The translations under genes were made by a program, and so were the position numbers. DNA of 64,000 bases from Corynebacterium lactis. Lineage in GTDB: Bacteria > Actinomycetota > Actinomycetes > Mycobacteriales > Mycobacteriaceae. Below the pieces are notes generated by a model, which saw only the letters and a list, made by a program, of their open reading frames with translations, did no database searches and was not told the DNA's origin. Shown here piece by piece: positions 10,483 to 20,566 of this stretch; within the stretch, counting starts at the first letter, position 1, and every line of letters starts with the position of its first letter. Where the stretch lies: contig NZ_ULHE01000004.1 of NCBI RefSeq assembly GCF_900519355.1, positions 62,001 through 126,000 of the forward strand, written 5' to 3'.

Positions 10483-10683
10483 AACTCGAAATCATAAGCG
10501 GTGACGCTCCCCCAACTCCACCTACCCCCGGCAATGGCACGCCCCCGACGAGACCCGATCGACAAGACCCGACGCCCTACCCCAGCGCCGCCGAGTCGCA
10601 TTCCACACCAAACTTGGTAAACTTTAGGTTAACAGCTCGTTAATTATGCGAATATTATCGACCTCCTGAAAGGCGCTTCCCCC

Positions 10684-11310
10684 ATGACTGCTCCGGCCCT
10701 GCTTGACCGCCAATTCTCCATCGTCCGCGAGGACCTGCACCGCTACTACGACCAGCTCTGTGGCGCCGACAGAGTCGACGACATTCTGGATCAGGTCATC
10801 GCGGAGCTCTCCGACGGCGCGAAGGTCACTACTTTCCTGCCCGTCCTCGCCGAGCGCGAGGCTGCGGAGCGTATCAAGGCCTCGGCGGGAGCGGAGGAAG
10901 CAACGGCCCGCAAGGAAATCCTCTTCGCCGACCAGCGAGGCTCCGGACGCTGCCAGATCGCAGCCGCCCTGACTCAGCACATCGCCGGCGAGCAGCTCTT
11001 CGTCCGCAGCGTCGGCCTGCACCCGGAAGACGGCATTGACCCGGCAGTCCTGCACGCCCTGCGCGACCGAGGCCTGGACACCTCCCGCCTGATGCACGCT
11101 CCGATTACGCCGCGCGTCTCCCACCGCGCCGACGTCATCGTTTTGATGGGCATCGACGAGGCCCCGGCAGTCCCCGGCGACCGCTACGTCACCTGGGACA
11201 TCGCCGATCCCAAGGGCGCGACCCCCGAGGCCCTCGACGCCCTCATCGACGACGTGGAGACCAACGTCCGCGCACTCCTCGCCGAGCTCGACGTCACCGC
11301 AGGCGCATAG
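10684..11310 (+). CDS. ArsC-like low-molecular-weight phosphatase-fold protein lacking the catalytic Cys
   Basis: Residues 8-65 resemble the three-helix bundle (with VTTFLPVLAERE) found before mycothiol-linked arsenate reductase domains in actinobacteria. Residues 78-205 match the ArsC/LMW-phosphatase fold, including MGIDEA, YVTWDIADPKG and a final regulatory-type helix. The P-loop is degenerate: where family members have C-x5-R, this reads Asp83-Q-R-G-S-G-Arg89, followed by Cys90. The second cysteine of the MGC motif is also missing. It is therefore unlikely to reduce arsenate in the usual way; a binding or regulatory role is inference. It is the only plus-strand gene among the his genes, between hisH and the MFS gene. 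Confidence 0.8.
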   Translation: MTAPALLDRQFSIVREDLHRYYDQLCGADRVDDILDQVIAELSDGAKVTTFLPVLAEREAAERIKASAGAEEATARKEILFADQRGSGRCQIAAALTQHIAGEQLFVRSVGLHPEDGIDPAVLHALRDRGLDTSRLMHAPITPRVSHRADVIVLMGIDEAPAVPGDRYVTWDIADPKGATPEALDALIDDVETNVRALLAELDVTAGA

Positions 11311-11325
11311 CGGGCCGGGCGCCGA

Positions 11326-12786
11326 CTACTTCTCCCCCGCGGCCTTGTCCCCTGCCTCAGCACGCGATGCGCTGCGCCTATCCCTAGCCGCAAGGCGGGT
11401 CACCGCATTCTTCGCAGGCCGAGCCACCCGCACCGCGGCCTCCGGGGTCCGGCGCCTGACGGCTCCGCCGAGCTTCCGCAGGGTCGCGCGGGTGTTCTGG
11501 TACTCGCTCACGCGGTGCTTGCCGACGACCTGGTCGAGCACCGCCCCAATAAGGCCAACGGCGACAAGCGCCGCGGCGAACGCGAATACCGCCGGGTACG
11601 GCTTCAGCGCAGCTGCAGCGACAGCGCCGAGGACGAAGGAGCCGATGCCGGTGCCGGAGTCGAAGGCCATGTTCCAAAACGCGCTGGCCTCGGCGGTGCG
11701 CTCGCGCGGCAGGCGGGCGAACATCAGCAACAGCGCCTCGTTTTGGGCGATGCCGAAGCCCGCGCCGTAAAGGGCCGCCGCGAGCAGCAGGAGCCAAGAG
11801 GACACGCCAAAGAACACCACCGCGGACATCATCGCAAGGCCGACGAAACCGCTAACCAAAGCCGGGACAATCAGCTCGCCCGCGCGGGAACGGCGGTCCG
11901 CGTAGATGCCGGCGAAGTAGCGGAAGACCATCTGGGCGCCGCCGAGGACCGACAGCGACAGGCCCGCGACGACCGCGCCGGAGACCGGGTCGACCTCGCC
12001 CGCGGCCGGTGCGAGGAAGGAGGACACGCCGCCGAAGCCCATCGCGATGGTGCAAATTGCCAGCGCCGGGATGGCCACCAGCTTCCAGGTCGCCACGTGC
12101 GCCACCGGGCTCGGCTGCGCCGCCGCGGAACCGGGAACGGGCTCGCCGACGTTTTCCTTGCCACCCTTGCCCTGCTTCGGCGCCGGCTTGATTTTAGGGA
12201 TCAGCAGCGCCATCGCGGAGCCGATTACGGAGATCGCCGCGCCTAGGATGTAGACCAGCGTGTACGAGCCCGTCTTGTCCGCAATGATGAGGCCGAGCGG
12301 CAGGAAGATCAGCTCGGACAGACCGACGGCCACGCCGAGTGCACCGGACGCCTTGCCCAGGAACTTCACCGGTACCAACTCCGCGATCAGGGCCGACTCG
12401 GCGACCGTGAGGGCGCCGAAGCCCATGCCGCGCAGCACGGCGATTCCCAGCACCAGCGTCGCGGAGGTACCGAAGACGTGAAGAATCGTCGGCAAGCCGA
12501 GGAAGAGGCCCGAGATGAGCATCGTCAAGCCGTAGCCCAGGCGGCGACACATGCGCGGCGTCTGGGTCTGGGTCAGGACGGTCGCGGCCATGAATACGCC
12601 GGTGTAGGCGCCGGCCAGCGAGGTGCCGCGGCCATCGTCGAGGATGGCCTGCGGGATCACGGGCATAAGCAGCGACCAGCCGCCGAACGCGGCCATCACT
12701 GCGATAAGTGTGGGGATCAGTCCGGGTGCTTTCCACATGCTGTCTAGCTGATTCAACTGCTTGCGGTCCATCACCCGGGACGCCAT
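11326..12786 (-). CDS. Major facilitator superfamily transporter
   Basis: The 486-residue product has about twelve hydrophobic helices with a long hydrophilic central loop (K/G/E-rich) after helix 6, and a basic C-terminal tail of about 60 residues. It occupies the same place as the C. glutamicum permease gene between hisH and hisB. The start at ATG 12786 is favoured over the upstream ATG at 12810: AGGAG lies 10 bases before it, and the ATG overlaps the preceding stop as TAATG. The substrate is unknown; linkage to his genes suggests an amino acid or related metabolite exporter, but this is inference. Confidence 0.88.
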   Translation of the reverse strand: MASRVMDRKQLNQLDSMWKAPGLIPTLIAVMAAFGGWSLLMPVIPQAILDDGRGTSLAGAYTGVFMAATVLTQTQTPRMCRRLGYGLTMLISGLFLGLPTILHVFGTSATLVLGIAVLRGMGFGALTVAESALIAELVPVKFLGKASGALGVAVGLSELIFLPLGLIIADKTGSYTLVYILGAAISVIGSAMALLIPKIKPAPKQGKGGKENVGEPVPGSAAAQPSPVAHVATWKLVAIPALAICTIAMGFGGVSSFLAPAAGEVDPVSGAVVAGLSLSVLGGAQMVFRYFAGIYADRRSRAGELIVPALVSGFVGLAMMSAVVFFGVSSWLLLLAAALYGAGFGIAQNEALLLMFARLPRERTAEASAFWNMAFDSGTGIGSFVLGAVAAAALKPYPAVFAFAAALVAVGLIGAVLDQVVGKHRVSEYQNTRATLRKLGGAVRRRTPEAAVRVARPAKNAVTRLAARDRRSASRAEAGDKAAGEK

Positions 12787-12998
12787 TAACCCATCACTCC
12801 TAAAAGCCACAACACGGCGCCGGCGAGCGCGATGACGGCGAGCAGTCCCACCACAATCGTGCCGACCCGAGAGCCGGACTTATACAGCGACCACGCGCCG
12901 CCAACCAGTACGCCGGCGACAATGAACAAAAAATATGTGCCCAGCGTGACGCCTGTCGACGCCTGCGACAGGAGCACACCCTCTGACGTTGGTACCAT
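12786..12998 (-). CDS. Small two-helix membrane protein
   Basis: The ATG at 12998 is preceded by GAGG about 7 bases upstream and gives 70 residues: a short polar N-terminus and two hydrophobic helices (about residues 18-38 and 46-66), separated by the basic turn YKSGSRVGT. An upstream GTG-type start at 13025 would add 9 residues. It overlaps the MFS gene by one base (TAATG), so the two are likely made together. A small membrane gene sits at this place in C. glutamicum too. Function unknown. Confidence 0.82.
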   Translation of the reverse strand: MVPTSEGVLLSQASTGVTLGTYFLFIVAGVLVGGAWSLYKSGSRVGTIVVGLLAVIALAGAVLWLLGVMG

Positions 12999-13044
12999 TG
13001 AAAACCTCAAAACTCCAGCTAGCACCCAATTCGGGCGGTGCGTG

Positions 13045-13683
13045 CTACAGCGTTCCCTTCGTCGACGGGATGCCGCTCACGCGCGGATCGTCCTCGCAGG
13101 CCACCCGCAGCGCGCGGGCGACGGCCTTGTACTCGGCCTCGGTGATGTGGTGCGGATCGCGGCCGTAGAGGCAGCGAACGTGCAGCGCAATGCGGGCGTT
13201 GAGCGCGAAGGACTCGAAGAAGTGCTCGTTGATCACCGTCGGGTAGTGCCCGCCGATGACGGCGGTGAGCATCTGGTCCGGCTCGCCGGTGGCTACGAAG
13301 TACGGGCGGCCCGAGACGTCCACCACGGCCTGGGCCAGGGTCTCGTCCATCGGGATGAAGCTGTCGCCGAAGCGGCGGATGCCCGACTTATCGCCGAGCG
13401 CCTCGGCGAACGCCTGGCCCAGCACGATGCCGGTGTCCTCCACAGTGTGGTGGGCGTCGACCTCGGTGTCGCCGTTGGCGTGCACGGTCAGGTCGAAGCT
13501 GCCATGGGAGCCGAAGGCGGTCAGCATGTGGTCAAAGAACGGCAGGCCCGTGGAGATGTCGGTGCTGCCGGTGCCGTCCAGGTTGACGGTGCAGACGATG
13601 CTGGATTCCTTCGTGGCTCGCTCGACGCGCCCGATGCGCTTCGGCTGCTCGGTCTCGAGATGGTTGGTATCGCTAAAGGGCAT
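13045..13683 (-). CDS. hisB: Imidazoleglycerol-phosphate dehydratase
   Basis: HisB dehydrates imidazole glycerol phosphate to imidazole acetol phosphate with Mn. The 212-residue protein is the monofunctional type, with no phosphatase domain. Metal-binding motifs are [24 protein letters not shown] and, near the C-terminus, [16 protein letters not shown]. The gap of 76 bases to hisC contains overlapping GC-rich inverted repeats, for example CGAGGA/TCCTCG at 13718-13737, and no gene. Confidence 0.97.
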   Translation of the reverse strand: MPFSDTNHLETEQPKRIGRVERATKESSIVCTVNLDGTGSTDISTGLPFFDHMLTAFGSHGSFDLTVHANGDTEVDAHHTVEDTGIVLGQAFAEALGDKSGIRRFGDSFIPMDETLAQAVVDVSGRPYFVATGEPDQMLTAVIGGHYPTVINEHFFESFALNARIALHVRCLYGRDPHHITEAEYKAVARALRVACEDDPRVSGIPSTKGTL

Positions 13684-13759
13684 GACTGAGCTCTCCTCGT
13701 TGTCGCCTCATGGTGGGGCGAGGAGCCCCGTATCCTCGCGGGCCCCTCGCTTGGGAAGA

Positions 13760-14889
<1,130 letters not shown>

Positions 14890-16206
14890 TTACTTCTCCA
14901 TCTCCTCGAAGCGAGCCCGGATCGCCTCGCCGTGGGCGGGCAGGCGCTCCTCGTTGGCCAGGGTGACGACGCTGTCCGAGACCTCCTTCAGGGCGGCCTC
15001 GCTGTACTCGACGACGTGGACGGACTTAAGGAAGGTGTGGGTGGACAGGCCCGAGGAGTGCCGGGCGGTGCCGGAGGTCGGCAGCACGTGGTTGGAGCCG
15101 GCCGAGTAGTCACCCAGCGGCACCGGCGAGAAGCGGCCGACGAAGATGGCGCCGGCGTTGCGGATGCGGTCTGCGACGGCCGCCGAGTCCGCGGTGTGCA
15201 CCTCCAGGTGCTCCGCGGCGTAGGCGTCGGCGACGGTGACGCCGACGTTCATGTCATCGACGAGCACGATTCCGGACTGCTGACCGGTGAGCGCCTCGCG
15301 GACGCGGTCGGCGTTCAAGGTAATGCCGTAGCGGGCCTCCACCTCGCGGTCGACGGCGGCGGCGAAGTCAGCGTCATCGGTGATGAGGACGCTGGCGGCC
15401 ATGACGTCGTGCTCCGCCTGGGAGATCAGGTCGTAGGCGACGGAGACCGGGTCCGCGGAGTTGTCCGCCAGGATGGCAATCTCGGTCGGTCCGGCCTCGG
15501 AGTCAATGCCGACGACCGAGCGGCACAGGCGCTTGGCCGCGGTGACGAAGATGTTGCCCGGGCCGGTGACCATGTCGACCGGCTCGAGCCCCTCGGCCTC
15601 GTCGCCGTAGGACAGCAGGGCCACCGCCTGCGCGCCACCGACGGCCCAGACCTCCTCGACGCCCAGCAGCTTGCAGGCCGCCAGGATGGTCGGGTGCGGC
15701 CAGCCTCCGTGGTCGGCCTGTGGCGGGGAGACCACGACCAGCGAGTCCACGCCCGCCTCCTGCGCCGGGATGACATTCATCAGGACTGACGACGGGTAGA
15801 CGGCGTTGCCGCCCGGCACGTACAGCCCGACGCGGGCGACCGGGATCCACTTCTCGCGGACGATGCCGCCCGGGAGGATCTCGACGGTCTTGTCGGCAGG
15901 CTTCTGCGCCGCGTGGAACTTCCGGACCCGGGCGATCGACTGTTCGAGGGCGTCCCGTACCTCGGGCGCGAGGCTGTTAGCTGCCGCGTCGATGACGTCG
16001 GCAGGCACGCGCAGCGAGGCGGGGCGGACGCGGTCGAACTTCTCGGAGTACTCCATTGCGGCCTCGGCGCCGCGGGCTGCGATGTCATCGACCACCGGCT
16101 TGACAGTCGGGATCATCGACTCGACATCGGCCGCGCCGCGCGGGAGCACTCGGCGCAGAGTGGCGGTGGTGGGGTTCTGACCGCGCAGATCGACAATGGA
16201 CAACAT
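14890..16206 (-). CDS. hisD: Histidinol dehydrogenase
   Basis: HisD performs the last two steps of histidine synthesis, oxidising histidinol to histidine with two NAD. The 438-residue product has [47 protein letters not shown], the Zn and catalytic region ISQAEHD, and [19 protein letters not shown]. The ATG at 16206 is preceded by GAAGAG; an upstream in-frame start at 16233 is less likely. Its stop abuts the hisC start. It is the first gene of the hisD-hisC-hisB run, with a 237-base regulatory region upstream. Confidence 0.97.
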   Translation of the reverse strand: MLSIVDLRGQNPTTATLRRVLPRGAADVESMIPTVKPVVDDIAARGAEAAMEYSEKFDRVRPASLRVPADVIDAAANSLAPEVRDALEQSIARVRKFHAAQKPADKTVEILPGGIVREKWIPVARVGLYVPGGNAVYPSSVLMNVIPAQEAGVDSLVVVSPPQADHGGWPHPTILAACKLLGVEEVWAVGGAQAVALLSYGDEAEGLEPVDMVTGPGNIFVTAAKRLCRSVVGIDSEAGPTEIAILADNSADPVSVAYDLISQAEHDVMAASVLITDDADFAAAVDREVEARYGITLNADRVREALTGQQSGIVLVDDMNVGVTVADAYAAEHLEVHTADSAAVADRIRNAGAIFVGRFSPVPLGDYSAGSNHVLPTSGTARHSSGLSTHTFLKSVHVVEYSEAALKEVSDSVVTLANEERLPAHGEAIRARFEEMEK

Positions 16207-16265
16207 AATCTCTTCGTAACCGCCTATTCGCACAATGACAACTCGCGCAATGAAATTGCTGGCTC

Positions 16266-16278
16266 TAACACGTTGTTA
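16266..16278. promoter_or_regulatory. 13-bp palindrome in the hisD / 16444 divergent region
   Basis: TAACA-CGT-TGTTA is a perfect inverted repeat 60 bases upstream of hisD, in an AT-rich patch between two divergent genes. It could be an operator. No regulator is assigned. Confidence 0.4.
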
Positions 16279-16443
16279 TATTGCACAAGCATATATTCGC
16301 GGGACGCCACGGCCACGATTGCCCTTCGAATCTATCTCTGAAAGTCTTTTCCACTAGCAACTTTTTGCTCTATTGTGGGGACGCGAAAGAGATATACGGC
16401 GTAAAAGTCAGCCGTCGGTGGCGCAAGCAGAGAGGGATGTGCA

Positions 16444-18087
16444 GTGGACGAAGGCGTCAATCACCCGCAGCTGCCAGAGCTCGTGTCGGCGTATGCGGCG
16501 GCGACCAACGCGGATGATTCCCTGTTGGCACGGCAGCTAGAAACAGTCTTCGCGCATCACTTCTACAATCCGCAGCTCTTCGGAGACCCTGCCGCGGCGT
16601 GCGACGAGCGCAACGTTGGCTCTTTCTTCCGACTGGTGCGGCAGGTCGCCGAGGCGTTGGGCGATGAGCGCAGTGCCCACGACGCCGCGATGAACTGGAT
16701 GGTGTGGGCCTCCGACAAGGAAGATGTCGCGGAGTACTGGCGAGCCCGGGCCCGCCTCGCTTCGGACGAGGCCGAACGCTACGTCAACTTCATCGCCTAC
16801 GGCCCCTCATCTATCGCCGCCGAATCGGAAATCCCGCTGATCTCGAGGATGAAGCGCGAGATTGCGTCCTACCGCGACCTCATCTTCTCCGGCGACTGCC
16901 GGGGCCAGGAGCAACCGGGAGAGGCCGAGGAGAGGACACACCGCCGCTGCGCTAAGCGCTCTGCGCTGATCGATGCCCTCTTCCGAGTCGAACGGGCCCT
17001 CATGCGGGTTCGCAGATCAGACCTGGCAGAAGAACTCCAGCAGATGATCCGGAAGCTTCCCAACGAGGACAATTCCGAACACATTGTCCTTGAAAAGACG
17101 CTGATGGAGGCCGCTTTCTTACATCGCGAGGGCAAGGTGGTGCAGGCCGCCCGGATGTGCGCATCGCAGCTCAATACCGTCGGCGAACAGTCTGTTGTGT
17201 CCGGCATTCTACTTCGCCGGAATCTCGCTGTGTACTCGATCGAGACGGGCAATGCCGACACTGCGTTTCGCATGCTGTCGAACAACATCGTGGTCGCAGA
17301 CGCGCACCAGTTAGACCTCGACCATGTCCTCGCAGTCCGCGACATGGGCGGGATTGACTTCGAGGGGGCCCAGGCGGCGCCCTCGGACGAGGAGCTGCTC
17401 GCCATCGCGCGGCGGGCTCACGATGTCGCTTGGGGATTCCCCGAGTGCGACGTCACGATGGAGGTTGCGCTCCTAACCGCCACGGAACTCTTCGCGATAG
17501 GAGACTACGAGGCCGCGCAACCGCTGTCGGAACGGGTAGCCTCCTGGTCCGAGAACACCTCCAACTACCAGCGCACCGATACGGCGTGCGCTATTGCTGC
17601 CGCCTCGGCACTCGAGTTAGCTGACATGCAGCACTCCGCGGTCCTCTACGACGCCCTGGCCGACCTGAGGTCGCAGTACGCGGCGTCGGAAAGCCCGGCG
17701 GAAACCCTGATGAACGCGGCGATGGAACTGTCCAACGCGGGTGCGGAGTCCGCGATCACCGCCACGATGATGGAGCGCTCCCGCGAATTCGTCGCGGATA
17801 CCTGGGAGAGCGCGAAATGGCACGAGGCGATGGCCCTGCTGCGCTGGGCCGACTGGGATGACGAGGGGGTCTACGGCTACGCCAACAGCGCCGCCGGCCT
17901 CTTCCTCGACGTCCACGCGCCCTCCGACGCAGCGCGCGTGCTGTCGGTCGCGGTCCGAGCTGCTGCGGGCTCGCACGACGTCGCTGCGGCGGAGAGCTAC
18001 GCCGCCCGGATCGACGAGCTGATCGCCCCGTCCCATCCGCTTCACGACGAAGTCCATGCCCTCCTGGCGGAGGCGCGTGCTCAGTAG
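16444..18087 (+). CDS. TPR-like helical-repeat protein, first of three
   Basis: The GTG at 16444 is preceded by GAGAGGGA. The 547-residue product is almost wholly helical, Ala/Glu-rich, with no signal peptide or membrane helix. Repeating helix pairs fit TPR-like solenoids, for example residues 240-290 (RRNLAVYSIETGNADTAFRM) and 335-400. The C-terminal half matches the next gene: ERVASWSENTSNYQRTDTAC here against EPVAHWSTLTDDEERTDAAF there, and the ends YAARIDELIA and YAGRVDKLLP. I recognise no catalytic motif. Such proteins usually act as scaffolds or regulators, which is inference. It starts divergently from hisD. Confidence 0.75.
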   Translation: MDEGVNHPQLPELVSAYAAATNADDSLLARQLETVFAHHFYNPQLFGDPAAACDERNVGSFFRLVRQVAEALGDERSAHDAAMNWMVWASDKEDVAEYWRARARLASDEAERYVNFIAYGPSSIAAESEIPLISRMKREIASYRDLIFSGDCRGQEQPGEAEERTHRRCAKRSALIDALFRVERALMRVRRSDLAEELQQMIRKLPNEDNSEHIVLEKTLMEAAFLHREGKVVQAARMCASQLNTVGEQSVVSGILLRRNLAVYSIETGNADTAFRMLSNNIVVADAHQLDLDHVLAVRDMGGIDFEGAQAAPSDEELLAIARRAHDVAWGFPECDVTMEVALLTATELFAIGDYEAAQPLSERVASWSENTSNYQRTDTACAIAAASALELADMQHSAVLYDALADLRSQYAASESPAETLMNAAMELSNAGAESAITATMMERSREFVADTWESAKWHEAMALLRWADWDDEGVYGYANSAAGLFLDVHAPSDAARVLSVAVRAAAGSHDVAAAESYAARIDELIAPSHPLHDEVHALLAEARAQ

Positions 18088-18130
18088 CGCCAGCCCTTTC
18101 CCCCACACCGTTTTGCGTTGACGACCGGGC

Positions 18131-19864
18131 GTGGCCGAAGATGGGCTGATGGCGTGGTGGGATGATAATGACGGCGCGGGACTGCGAGGCGGCACCCTGT
18201 CCGGCGCACATGATGCGGGTACCTCTGAGATCGCCCCGCGCTACCCCGCCTCCCCCGTGCGGGCGGTGCCGAACTCCCTCACCGAGCTCCTGCAGTTCTC
18301 CCGGACTGCGGGCGCATCCCTCGACCACGTGTCGAGTTGGCAGGCAGTCAGTGCTTTCGCCAGGAATTTCTGGCTTACCGATGCTCCTCACCCCGAGGCC
18401 ACCGATAGCTCCGATATCGGTGAGTTCTATGCGCTGCGGCACGCTGTCGCAGACCAGTTGGAGCTGGTCGAGGAGGCAGCAGCTGCGCGCGCCGAGTGGC
18501 TGGCCTGGGCCGAGGCCGCAGGCATCTACCCGGCGGTACTGCACGCCCGCTCCTATGGAGCATTCGCCGAGGCCGAGCGCTTTATCGACGCCCATCCCGG
18601 AGACATCATCACTGGCGCCCGCCCCGCCGACGCAGACGTCCCCGAACTCGTAGCGCTTGCCGACGACATCGTCGCCGTCGAGCCGGAGCCGGGTCGGGCG
18701 TATCACTACGTGCTGTCGGCGGCCGTCGCCGGTGCCGCGGCATCGCTGGCCAGGCGCCCCGATATCGCGCAGAGGCTATCCGAGTGGACCGCTAGGTGGG
18801 CGCCGCGCAAGAGCGGGCACGACGACAGGAAACTCCTGGCGGCCCAGTTGGCCCACGGTCGCGGCGAACTTCGTGCCGCTGCCCGCATCGCGGCCGAGGT
18901 CGCGGAGGCTCCCCAATCCGAGCCGGTCACCACCACTATCGAGGCGCGCCAATTCCTGGCCTACCTTTCCCTGGAGGCAGGCGAGGAAGAGGAGGCGGTA
19001 CGCCAGTTGCGCCCCATCGTCACAGCTGGTCTCGACCTCGACCTCACCGTCGGGGTGCTGCGCAGCGTCCGCCTCCTGACTGCACTGCTGAACTCAGCCG
19101 GAGACTTCGAGGAGGCAGCCCGCATTGCGCTGCGCGCTCTCGACGCCACCGAGTCCATGCCGTTGTGCCCGATGCGCATGGACATCCAGCTGATTGCAGC
19201 CCGGAGCTTCCTCGACCTGGACGACCCGGCCAAGGCCCTGCGCTTTGCAGAGCCCGTGGCGCACTGGTCGACGCTCACCGACGACGAAGAACGCACCGAC
19301 GCGGCATTTTCCATTGCCGCCACCGCCGCGGCGATGGCCGGCGACGACGCGCACGCCGTTGCCCTCCTGGCCGACCACGGCGCGCACCTGGAACGCATCG
19401 AGGATCTTCGGGGTGCCGCAAAAGCGCTACGCCAGGCCGCGCGCTGCCAGGTCCTCGCCGACACGGACCACAACGCGCCCAGCCCGGCGGGCACGCACTC
19501 CGCACTCGAAGCGGCCGAGAAGCTCATGGAGCGTTCGCGCTCGCTCATCGGCGACGGCAACCAGTGCAACCGGTGGGACCTCGCCGACTGGCATGACGAC
19601 CTGGCGTACATCTACTACGCGGCCGGAGCCCCGTCCTTGGCACTCGATCATGTCGAGGAGGCCGCCGCCGGGTATCTGTCCGAAGGCGACGGCGAGGAAT
19701 CCGCCCGCGCGCTGCTGACGGGGCTGCGCATTAGCCTTGACCTCGGCGACGGCGCGGGGGCACGGCGCTACGCGGGCCGCGTCGACAAGCTCCTGCCGCG
19801 CAGCCAGTGGGACGGCCACCCGGTTCTGGACGCCCTGGACGAATTGATGGGCGGCGCGTCCTAA
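18131..19864 (+). CDS. TPR-like helical-repeat protein, second of three (paralogue of the first)
   Basis: The GTG at 18131 gives 577 residues; an ATG at 18149 is the alternative start, and neither has a convincing ribosome binding site. The first 45 residues are Gly/Asp-rich and probably disordered. The rest is helical with repeated A-x-x-x-A spacing, e.g. LLAAQLAHGRGELRAAARIA and FLAYLSLEAGEEEEAVRQL, typical of TPR-type repeats. The C-terminal 250 residues are collinear with the preceding gene, so the pair arose by duplication. It lies 43 bases downstream of that gene. No enzyme motif, membrane segment or signal peptide is seen. Confidence 0.75.
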   Translation: MAEDGLMAWWDDNDGAGLRGGTLSGAHDAGTSEIAPRYPASPVRAVPNSLTELLQFSRTAGASLDHVSSWQAVSAFARNFWLTDAPHPEATDSSDIGEFYALRHAVADQLELVEEAAAARAEWLAWAEAAGIYPAVLHARSYGAFAEAERFIDAHPGDIITGARPADADVPELVALADDIVAVEPEPGRAYHYVLSAAVAGAAASLARRPDIAQRLSEWTARWAPRKSGHDDRKLLAAQLAHGRGELRAAARIAAEVAEAPQSEPVTTTIEARQFLAYLSLEAGEEEEAVRQLRPIVTAGLDLDLTVGVLRSVRLLTALLNSAGDFEEAARIALRALDATESMPLCPMRMDIQLIAARSFLDLDDPAKALRFAEPVAHWSTLTDDEERTDAAFSIAATAAAMAGDDAHAVALLADHGAHLERIEDLRGAAKALRQAARCQVLADTDHNAPSPAGTHSALEAAEKLMERSRSLIGDGNQCNRWDLADWHDDLAYIYYAAGAPSLALDHVEEAAAGYLSEGDGEESARALLTGLRISLDLGDGAGARRYAGRVDKLLPRSQWDGHPVLDALDELMGGAS

Positions 19865-19921
19865 ACCCGACCGAAACCCGACTGGGGGAGCCCCAGTAGC
19901 GCCCCAGTAGAGTGGTATGCC

Positions 19922-20536
19922 ATGAATACCTCGCGCCCTGCCTCTTCCGGCTCGCCCAGCTCTGCCGGGTCCCCCGACCCCCAGCAGCTTTTCTGCACGG
20001 CCCGTTCCCTGGCCGCCGATGATGCTCTGTGGGAGGCCGCGTGTACCCTCATGCAGGGGTTCGAGAATCTGGGAGATAAGGCTGATGCTCCCCGGACTGA
20101 CTCCCTCGGCCGCCCGATCCGCGGTTCCGCCCCGAAGCTGATGGACAAGGCCGCCGACTGGCTCGAGCTGCTGGATAACCTGGAGAAGGACGGCGTCGAG
20201 CCGAAGGAGGGCACGCCCCCGCGCCACCTGCGCTGGGCGATGTGGCATACGCTGAGCGGCCAGGCGGAGATCCGCCGCTCCCACCCCGGCAGGGCCGTCG
20301 ATCACCTCGAGCTCGCGGCCGGGCTCTTCCAGTCCGAGGGCCTACACTCGCAGGCCGTGGCGCTGACCGCCCAGATCGCGCAGTGCCACCTGGACCTGGA
20401 CGACACCTCCCGCGCCGAGGAGGCCCTCTTCCGCGCCAACTCGCTTCTTGGCTCGCTTTCCGACGCCGACCGCGCCCGCTTCGGCGACGCCCTGGGCGAG
20501 ATCAGCGCCGAGATCGCGCGCAGGCTGCGGGCGTAA
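19922..20536 (+). CDS. Small TPR-like protein, third of three
   Basis: The 204-residue product starts at ATG 19922. TAGAGT at 19908-19913, 8 bases upstream, could be the -10 of a leaderless transcript. After a Ser/Pro-rich N-terminus it is helical, with two clear TPR-like units: residues 104-137 (LRWAMWHTLSGQAEIRRSHP then AVDHLELAAGLF) and 140-175 (LHSQAVALTAQIAQCHLDLD then RAEEALFRANSLL). It lies 57 bases after the second gene and ends 30 bases before the nadC stop, in convergent orientation. No function can be assigned. Confidence 0.75.
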   Translation: MNTSRPASSGSPSSAGSPDPQQLFCTARSLAADDALWEAACTLMQGFENLGDKADAPRTDSLGRPIRGSAPKLMDKAADWLELLDNLEKDGVEPKEGTPPRHLRWAMWHTLSGQAEIRRSHPGRAVDHLELAAGLFQSEGLHSQAVALTAQIAQCHLDLDDTSRAEEALFRANSLLGSLSDADRARFGDALGEISAEIARRLRA

Positions 20537-20566
20537 AGCCGGAGCCCCGGCGCACGTAGCTTCTCG

